Shown: positions 56,001 to 64,000 of the stretch, in pieces
Numbering within the stretch: the stretch's first letter is position 1
Layout: each line of letters starts with the position of its first letter
NCBI RefSeq assembly: GCF_964204645.1
Contig: NC_134025.1
Span: 20,986,001 to 21,050,000 of the forward strand
From: Tubulanus polymorphus
Taxonomy: Eukaryota; Nemertea; Palaeonemertea; Tubulaniformes; Tubulanidae
Direction of reading: 5' to 3'
Length of the DNA: 64,000 nt
Position numbers and translations under genes: made by a program
Notes under the pieces: generated by a model
Seen by the model: the letters and a program-made list of their open reading frames with translations, nothing else
The model's database searches: none
Told to the model about the DNA's origin: nothing

Positions 56001-59000
56001 GCGTCATAGCGACCCTCCACTATAGCGCCGCGTTTTTGTCGACCTGAGCGCTGCAACCGATCGCAGCCGGATCGCGGCTAATCTACGATCACGTGATTGT
56101 TCAAAAAGGTAGTATCAGTTCGTATACCATACACCCTGGTTTAAATATAGTCATTTTCTATACGTCTCCAAGACAGATTTGAAAAATGACTATTTTTCCT
56201 TGTATTTAAAGGCAATCTGGACCTCTTACGTAGATTAGATACTTCTAGGAAATATGTTATTCACATTTTTCTGACTATATTCTGGAATACAGTGGAATAT
56301 AGCTTGGATCCGCCCCTGAGTTTTTTTTGCGATATATGGTATAAACATAAATGAACTTGAATATATACTTCCCTTCAAGGGAAGTTGAAATAAAGATCTG
56401 TTTCGTAGACGAATCATTTTCTGGGTAGGACACTAAGCACAATGATTTGAAGTCGCTGTACGGTTTTTATTTATTTTTCTAATCATTTATCGAGATTGTT
56501 GGTATATCGTAACCGTTAATCGGTCAAATGATCAACGACTGTAGTTAGTGATAATGACGGTGACCTGCAACCGATCGCAACCAGTCACTGGCAGTCGCAA
56601 AGCTGACCTACACCAGCCTTGTTTCAGGAGTATATATGTCAAATAAAGAAACTATAACTTTTTTGATGAAATTCTATAGTATAAGTTCGAATACACATCT
56701 GAATTGATGACTCTTAGTCTATTCGTTTTCTTCGAACCAAATTCTGTACATTCTGAAATCAATAACTCTAAAGAAACGAACGCGTTTTGCAATGTCGTCT
56801 TGTACCGTCCAGAAATCTGTGCATGCCCGTGTCGCTGATTTTACATTGACGCCCATACTGTATTTCATCTGAACCTAAATCATCCTTTCAAAACGATTAA
56901 ATAATTGAAATGAAAATTGACTCCTTCCTATAAGCTTTGAAAGATAAGCGCAAACTATGTGGTGGTACTTGTCATACAGTCGTTGCAGACCTCGCGTTAC
57001 GATCGAAGGGAAGGTGGTTTGTGCGCGCGTGTAGATTTCATCTTCGAATATCTGGCGAAATCAACATACTTACTTTTCAATAGATACCCCGTACTTCTAC
57101 GGGGGGTTATCAAGTCTTCGGAATCCACGTCTTCGTCGAGAAAACCGTTTATACGTTTGTCCATACCATCCGGATACTGCCGCCTCTCCACGTTTATATG
57201 TCGGCTAGCCTCGACCGGTTCCAAATCTAAAATTAGTTTTACATTAGAAATAAGGATTGCTGTCACTTCTAGATTTTGCTCCTTTTTTGTATAGACTTAA
57301 TTATCAATACTATTTTAACCAAAAAAATTGTTTCATCTTTTATTTTACTTTACTTTATTTGACAAACTCTTGGTCTTAATATGAGTGATATATACAGTAC
57401 ATAAAAAAGATACATTATATGCGACGTACAGTAGGTGAAACCTTATCAGATATTGGTTTACATGCGAGTTATTTTTAAGGAAAAGTGAAAAATCTCATAA
57501 TGTTACCAATAAAAATACACAATTTACGAAGTTCGGCTGTCTCTGGTTTGCATTAATAACTTATGTTTGAAAAAGGTTGGGGTTCGTATAAGATTTGCTG
57601 TCTAGATATAATTCCCTGCTATCATTTAAATATGTACAGTTAAAAAGGTAGTGAAATTCGTTGGGCGCTTATTTTTTAGCAGTTCGAAAACTTAATTATG
57701 AGGTTATTTGGAAGATCAGGGACTAGATTGTTTTCCAGGAGTAAATCAGTTTTGAAACTAGCAAGATATCAATGAAAATATATCTATCAATAATTCAATC
57801 CATCCAATTCTGAAACTATCACAATTCACTAGTTCGGTGAAGCTGATTGACCACATTTCAGTGTAACTAAACTCGGCTATATATTTGATCTCATTGGGTA
57901 TATATGTATATTGGCTCGTTGATGACGAAGATGGATAGTTAAATCTATTTCAGCGCGTATTATATTTCATTACGGCGAAATGACAAAATTCAGTTTTCAG
58001 AGACAAGCAATAAATCCTATTCACATGCACAATGATGAACTGAAGTATGAATTTCGCCAAACAATAAATGCGTACATACACATACATACATACCTCTGGA
58101 ACATTCACAAGAATCGCCATTTATCTTTTCAAAACAACCTAATGGACACAAACCTAGAAAAGGTATCGACATGCGATGTTGAAAAATGTTGTTTGAATAT
58201 TCATACGTTAACCATGATCCACAGCGTTTCCACGATATACACCGAGTACAGTACATATGGGAACGCGGTCGGATTGTCAGTCGCCACGAATGTTGTGAAG
58301 ATGATTTCGAAAGATAATAAAACCGTGCTTCGTCTTCATAACGCATGATTCCGGGCACAAGTTTTAAAGAATATTCATATTAAAAAAGAAAAAACATGCT
58401 CGAGTGCCAGAATGATCATCAACCCTGGCACTTCTAAAAATGAAACGATCTTCTCAATATTCAAATATGCATACATATCGGGCATGACACATTCTATTCT
58501 CAAAACGAAAACGCAGAAAAAAATGTCAACATGCTTGAACACTATACGGTACACGCGGAAAAAGTGATAAATCATGCTGGTGTCAATGATTCATTTTACG
58601 AAGGATTTTTCATTTTCACGCTCGCAGTGAGGATCATGCAAAATTTCAAAAATGTTTCAATATATTAAATGACCTATCCATTACAGTATTTTACCACCGA
58701 GTCACGAACACACACAAAAATAAGAAATTTGCACTTCCATTTGGTATGATCGGCATGGGATCGATATGACCAAAATGGAGTATTAGTACCATGGGAACGA
58801 TGTTTCGTGCGTTATTGTTATTCATTTATTTATTTTATAGTGGCATGTTCATTACATATGAATATAATTAGAAAGTAGACATAGAAATAGTAGCCAGCCC
58901 TAATTCAGACTGATAAGTTACTTCATACGAAATGATTAAACAGAGTATGTACATTCAAAAAGAGTTTACCTACAGAATTAATGGCAGTTACACTATAGGA

Positions 59001-62000
59001 GATAAAGACGAATTTCTTTTTGACTACACAGCAATTAAGAAGTTGGAAAGTACGAGTTTTTTCATCTTTTTTTCAATATGTAATTTTGCTAAAATTTCTA
59101 ATTTTCTGTCATACAAGTGTAGTAGACACTTTGATAAAGAATAAACAACTACTACATAATTCGCGTGATCGAATTGAAACTGTTTGTGAAGGTGATAGAA
59201 ATGATCGGTAATTTTCAAACTGAGGACATTCCATGAAAAAATTAAATTCACTTTATAAGCACTCTGTATAAACAAGTTCGCCAGTAACAAAGTTGCCTGG
59301 TGAAAATGAGTCAATCGAATCAGTTCTCTAAATCTTGTCTTTCGGACTAATAAAGGCTTCCGATGCACTTCATAAAGTTATTCATAAATTTATTTTTTTC
59401 TGTGAACCTTTCCACTATACGGTGTGTTTGAGAGCATGACAATGAGAAAGAAGGTAATACTCAGACAATATCTATCAATACAGTTATAGCATCAGTAATA
59501 ACAGAAATCTATCCTATCTTCAAAAGGTAGGATTTCTGCCTGATTCTTGATTGTATCTCGTATAACCTTTGTAACTATAGGATACGACTTCGTTCAAGCC
59601 TAATTAAGCTTCTCTCGGGTATTCGCAAAATGATAATTCTTTAATTTTGACCAGCTTTCAGAGTCTTTAAACGGTATTCCATAGAACGTTCGTATAAATC
59701 TTATTCATACGGAATCAACAGGGTTTTGGCATCACAACTGACACCGAATCTGTACGTGTTAAACGCCTACGGTCTGTTTTCACGCGTTATAGGAATCTTC
59801 ACCAAATGATACGCATCATACGTAGGTCTATGCGTTTGGTCAGACAGAAAAAGAATTTTGATTTTGATAATGACACGAATATTTTAATGGAGAATGACTT
59901 CCGATTGCCCAGTGGTGAACTCCCCAATAGACACGGATGGATGATGTCCATTAAAGCGGTGTGTATCATCTCGTCAGAGTCACTTTCATTACTGATGAAT
60001 TAATAATCAGAACGGCTACGTTAAAAGCATTGCCTCCGTTTATAATCACAATGTGGATGTAACGCTTAATTTGAAAGTTCATATTCACAACCGACGCGCA
60101 TTAACTTTACACGCATCTTTTGCAAAATCCACTGCTGTATTTCCCTGAGGGCGCGCGTTGAAATTTATAAATCATCCGAATTCTGTATATGTTAAAAGTT
60201 ACTGACAAGGCTAAAAACTGATCCCTTGTTTCTCATTTCTGCTGAGCTTAAGAGTTGACCCAGCCGGCCGCCTATCTACCCTGTACCTACTTTTTAAAAA
60301 ATCTAATATATATGAACTAATTACTAATTCTATTGCAAAGTGACCCGACCGTTTGGGAGAAATAAGGTATCAATCGATTTCACTCTGGCCTAAAACATCA
60401 GCAGGGTACTCGTATGGACTAAGTAAAATACTCTTCTTCGGGGAGGTTCGAGTGCTACATTACATTAACGGACTATTTAATTGCTCGTGCGGGTGGTAAT
60501 GTACCCGGTATACGAATTAAAAATTAATCAGCTCAAGCGCTTTTGCTGTCGGATTCAGAAGATTTTGCTTGAATAGATATGAATGCCTAATAGGCAAATC
60601 GATGCACGAATCTAGAATACTAGAACGTATTTTCAATGCGAATGCCTTATCCTAATAGATATATTCGAAACTAATTGAAGGGTTGCTTTTCGGTGAGAAA
60701 CTATAAGAAAATGATTCAAATCGATCCATTTCGATTCATTTCGGTTAGTTCATAAAGATATGAAAATTTGAGAAAAACATTGTGGCAGCTTCTCTACGCA
60801 AGCCATCTTATCTTCTCTACGCAAACCTTATGCGCGGTCGTTAACAGAGTGAAAGAAATTAAAAACTAGACTGAAGTCGGATTGGGTTTAAGTATTTCAG
60901 TGTGGCATGAGCCCAAATGTCCTATATGCATCGTAACAGTTGCCTGATGCTGTATAACAATATGTGCATTATTTGTTACATTAAAGTGGGTTTTTAAGAT
61001 ATCAAAGATAGGTTTTTAATTTTTCGTTTCGGGCTATGTAAACTATATCAAAGGACTGTAGACATTACGCGAGTACGAAAAAACCTGAATCCGTGTATAA
61101 ACAACGCGGAAATCCCCTAAAATAACCATCATTAAGTCCATATCAATTTTGATTAATCAACCAATGATGTCTTCGCTTTCCCGTCGAAATGAACAACCAA
61201 CGCCTAATTTCATATACATACATGCATGAATGATATTTCGAGCTAATTGGTTCGGTATTTGTGTACGTTTCGCGCGTCGCGGTGGAACCGAAAAATGTGG
61301 CAACTAGGCAAAAGCAACCAAGTTCAAAGATCGTGACTGATAAAAAGGCGTGTCATTCATTGAAAATGAATTGTAATAAAGTAAGGAAAATTATCTTGGA
61401 TCCCATTGATATTTCTTGAGAAAGAGTTAGCCCTATTTTAAAACAAATATACCCGAAATTTCGCATTAGAATCGGAGACGTTCTACAAACGGAACGAAGC
61501 AAGAACATGACCTTGAAAAAAACATTTCTCTGAAAATTCATTTCGTTGCTGTCGTGTTTTAAAGTCTTCTTTCCTGAAGTGACCGTTTGTCTTCATCTCA
61601 ATACAAAATACTTGATAAATAGAAAATTTTCTAGTCTGGGTCATTAGCATATATAACACCAACTAATAAAACTATCTTACGATTTCTAAGTATGACAACC
61701 CCATCATTGCCCGTGATTGCTATAGCATAGCATATGCTTAAACCGGTAGACGGCAAACTTAAAAAGTATAATATGAATTGAAGAACTTATTCTTATCAAC
61801 TGCTTTTACTTACATACGACTTTTCTTTATTCCATCGAGATTATGTTATCGTTATATTACACGGTATAGATTTTTGCCCCGTGGGTGTTTGGTTGAAATT
61901 GATAGGGGGTTCTAACGAACGATGTAGTGCATGGAGCACGAGCTTTGGGCTGGTTTTTTGTGTGTAAAATACTGCAATGGAGTATATATAAAAATAGGCA

Positions 62001-62615
62001 GGCAATCGGAATTGCTCAGACTTACCTGCATCTGTGCTTTGTAGGAAGACCGCGTAAACTGCAATTGAAAACGAATTTTGATAGACACATGACACAGGGA
62101 TTTTACGTACAATATTTCAATTTCAATCAGCGACGTTTTAAAAAATATCCTGCCCCAAGGCTTATATCATGAATAATGCATCGGCAGAAGTGTCATAGAC
62201 GGTTACAAATCAATCATTTTAAAGGAATTGCCCGTTTCTACTTGAAAGTTGCACTTTTTAACCACGGCTCAATGCGATCAAATACTTTTTAAAATGTACG
62301 TCATAAGCGAATAAATCATAGTATATTACTTATCAAAGCAAGTAAACTAACTTAAAAGTCTATTGGTGCCTTGAAAAATAAGCCATATATTGCTCAATAT
62401 TGTCGACTATTAATGATATAGTATGAATATGATATTAAGGATCAATAAAGTTATATTGGATTTGAATATATCGATAATTGAATTGACCGGCAACCAGTCT
62501 AGCCCCGATACATTGATGACGTAGTGCACATCCTCTCAAAAATAATCATCAAAATTTATAAAAAAAATAAGAGTTACGGAATATATATACCTACAAAATA
62601 AACGCCTAAATTCAT
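53020..62615 (-). CDS. Predicted secreted dibasic-rich, Cys-rich precursor (prohormone-like)
   Basis: Six exons (62615-62591, 62058-62026, 58153-58094, 57226-57074, 55113-55027, 53279-53020) give 205 residues; every junction is phase 1. Residues 1-19 form a signal peptide (MNLGVYFVVYAVFLQSTDA). A Cys module follows (CPLGCFEKINGDSCEC, 22-37), then dibasic sites RR54-55, KR63-64 and RR82-83 bracketing an acidic segment, then a very basic stretch (RPRKLRRFREAR, 121-132). A second Cys module lies at 135-153 and four more Cys at 180-201. I recognise no family; secreted peptide precursor or matrix/inhibitor protein are both possible. The last exon is strong, the 57226 exon good; the 25-nt and 33-nt first exons rest on phase and signal-peptide fit alone, and the first lies in a dispersed repeat. 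Confidence 0.5.
53381..53482. repeat. B-box foldback family, copy 4
   Basis: Left arm CCCTCCCTCGGTGGTGATTC...CCTGATGGCATCGAGA; right arm TCGCGATGTAGCATCAGGGT...CCCTGCCGAGCAAGGATG. More decayed than 37097-37212. Confidence 0.65.
54552..54598 (-). repeat. GATGATGGCTGTT..AACAGCCGAAACGTT motif
   Basis: On the minus strand TGATGATGGCTGTTAGTCAA followed by CAGCCGAAACGTTGCGG. A 7-bp stem (GGCTGTT/AACAGCC) separates a TGATGA box from GAAACGTT. It resembles the hammerhead core but with A instead of C before TGATGA. Confidence 0.4.
55443..55649. repeat. GGCTAAA TIR element, copy 4
   Basis: GGCTGAAAAAATTGATACCT at the left, GAGAAACAAGGTATCCTTTC...TTTAGCC at the right. The 177-residue open frame over it (55454-55987) runs from this repeat into the next one and is not a gene. 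Confidence 0.8.
55770..56090. repeat. GC-rich inverted repeat, CCTGCGACC...CGATCGCAGC
   Basis: CAACCTGCGACCGCTTGCAA with GCGATGCGATCGATTGCAAG on the left, and CTGCAACCGATCGCAGCCGG on the right. A related short piece GACCTGCAACCGATCGCAAC is at ~56563. It lies in an intron of the secreted-precursor gene. Confidence 0.6.
60209..60390. repeat. GGCTAAA TIR element, copy 5
   Basis: GGCTAAAAACTGATCCCTTG left, GGGAGAAATAAGGTATCAAT...TGGCC right; the interior GAGTTGACCCAGCCGGCCGC matches the other copies. It lies in an intron of the secreted-precursor gene. Confidence 0.75.
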
Positions 62616-62760
62616 AGTTGTGATCGTTATTTTGAAACGCCAATATTGATGACGTAATGCACATCGACTCACACAGAACCCGTAAAATAACGCATACTAG
62701 GTATCAATGTATATAAACATTATTGTAACGGTTTTCACGGCGTCAAGAATAGATTAAAGT
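62425..62760 (-). repeat. Dispersed repeat, copy C (family of 5345 and 50055)
   Basis: Read on the minus strand this gives GACGCCGTGAAAACCGTTAC, TCGATGTGCATTACGTCATC, GAGGATGTGCACTACGTCAT and GGTTGCCGGTCAATTC, in the same order as copy A. The proposed first exon of the secreted-precursor gene (62615-62591) falls inside it. Confidence 0.7.
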
Positions 62761-64000
62761 ATAGATTAAGTTCAAATGTATGTATGTATGTATGTATGTA
62801 TGTATGTATGTATGTATATGTATGGCAAATAAAATACATATACATACAGAGAGCGGGGATAAGATGATAAATCAAACTCGACCGTGGAGTAAAATATTGC
62901 CGGATTAATAAAATACCGGCTAATACGCGAATCCGTTTAGACCAAATCGCGAAACGTTTTTGATTGCAGGCTTTTATCAGCGCAGATACACCTGGTTAAT
63001 GAACTATGGCAGATTCATGAAGCTTTAATGATATGACCATAAAATCGCAGCGTGCATTCTGTACATATTAACAAACAATTTAAACGTCAACTTTCAACCG
63101 TGATATGTATACTGCAGTGGATACATATACCCGAGAAATCAGAGAAAAAAGAAAATTATCACTTCATAAAAGGAAATTTCGGTTAACCTTTTATGCGGTA
63201 TCGACGCCCAGTGAAAACTATTGTTTCATTACTCGACGTAACTTCAGTCATTTTACTCTCCGTTATTTTCTTACCGTACTTTCTGTCCCGTATTTATTTA
63301 TGCATTTTTCGCTCTTTTTAAACTATTTGTGGTATAATTCTATAAGATATATTCAACCGGACCTTGGGTGGATTTATATACGTTTCATAATTTTCTAACC
63401 TCGTGAATACCTAAATTTCCAATTTTCGAGTTTTTCAACGATATATTCAACTTCTGCTATGTGCGTTATAAAAAATCAGGGTACGCGTGGAAAAAATGTT
63501 TTTCTTCAAAAGCAGTAAATGGTTATAAACTATTCTTGTAAAATGGCATTTTCTACAATTTACCTAAAATGCATCAATAGTTCTATCTGTTAAAATTGGG
63601 CTTATCTATTTGTCTTTTTCTTCTAAAAAATGAGTCTAAAAGTCTAAAAAAATCTCTCTTGTATCGCTAATTTCCAGAAAAAAACATAAATCGCATCTCA
63701 TGAATTCCTTATTTCAGTCTTTAGAACCGGTCTCTAGGTTGTTTGTTCAATAAAGTTAATGCGAAAAATATAGATTACTTCGATATCGATCCGATAGTAC
63801 TTACCAGATCAGATTTTACTTAACCATCCGAAAAGTTGGGGGAACGGGGGGGGCGTTTTGTGGTAGCTGATTAAGGATTCAAAGTTTACACGTCTTGGTA
63901 AAGTTTATAGAAGCTAACAATATTGACGTGGCATGTCTTAACTATTCAGGCCTAAAAATAAACTAAATAATTTGGTTTGTTTCCAAATGGCACGCACTTT
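62616..64000. other. Right-hand gene-free stretch
   Basis: Beyond the predicted start of the secreted-precursor gene I see only the end of repeat copy C, a microsatellite and AT-rich unique sequence. A donor-like site at ~63803 (minus) follows sequence with stops in all frames, so it is not supported as an exon. Confidence 0.5.
62777..62826. repeat. (GTAT)n microsatellite
   Basis: About eleven uninterrupted GTAT units followed by an imperfect ATGTATGG end. Confidence 0.95.

Noticed and set aside
56997-57074. Stop at 56997 as the true end of the 57226 exon
   Set aside because: A strong GTAAGT donor at 57073 and phase-compatible exons at 55113 and 53279 give a better, Cys-rich continuation; termination there remains possible as an alternative.
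58017-58358. 113-residue minus-strand open frame as one exon
   Set aside because: Only the part 58153-58094 has splice sites and Cys-module character; the upstream part reads as intron.
1-64000. CRISPR array, prokaryotic operon, ribosomal RNA or integrated virus
   Set aside because: No regular spacer-repeat array, no polycistronic layout, no rRNA-like sequence and no viral structural or replication gene were seen; the only reverse-transcriptase remnant is the short LINE tail at 17.8-18.1 kb.

Overview
This is eukaryotic nuclear DNA. Genes are split into many short exons with GT-AG introns, intergenic DNA is AT-rich, and inverted-repeat elements are packed into introns and spacers. There are no operons or bacterial signals. 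The proteins (LRR plus EF-hand, animal-type deoxyribose-phosphate aldolase, WSC/C-type-lectin receptors) point to an invertebrate animal. A marine lophotrochozoan such as a mollusc or nemertean is my best guess, but the sequence does not prove it. All gene models were assembled by hand from splice sites, reading phase and protein logic, without transcript support.

Layout. 1-2.7 kb: repeats, including a duplicated block. 2.76-9.45 kb (+): an LRRC74-like leucine-rich-repeat/EF-hand gene of 14 exons. 9.6-15.1 kb (-): a type I receptor with two C-type-lectin domains (CTLDs) and a WSC domain, 11 exons. 15.35-19.07 kb (+): a small unknown gene with a palmitoylation-like C-terminus. 19.6-24.5 kb (-): a paralogous WSC/CTLD receptor, 12 exons. 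25.6-32.3 kb (+): DERA, complete in 8 exons. 34.8-36.8 kb (+): an unknown coiled-coil/acidic protein, 3 exons. 40.0-46.8 kb (-): an unknown single-pass membrane protein with a small Cys module. 53.0-62.6 kb (-): a predicted secreted, dibasic-rich precursor carrying a similar Cys module. The rest is introns and spacers full of SINEs, a LINE tail, TIR/foldback elements and microsatellites.

Most notable point: in both receptors the WSC domain is not beside the first CTLD but inside it. The CTLD is split straight after its WRW core, an 8-Cys WSC module bounded by phase-1 introns follows, and the CTLD then resumes with its W...PD...C...FIC half. The second CTLD, Ser/Thr stalk, transmembrane helix and tyrosine-rich tail follow. 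Two paralogs with the same nested design flank an opposite-strand gene for a small, probably lipid-anchored protein whose start lies 235 bp from one receptor's start. This looks like a small recognition and signalling locus, though that role is inference. The second notable point is the pair of minus-strand genes at 40-63 kb, which share a C-x3-C-x8-C-x-C exon; one resembles a prohormone.
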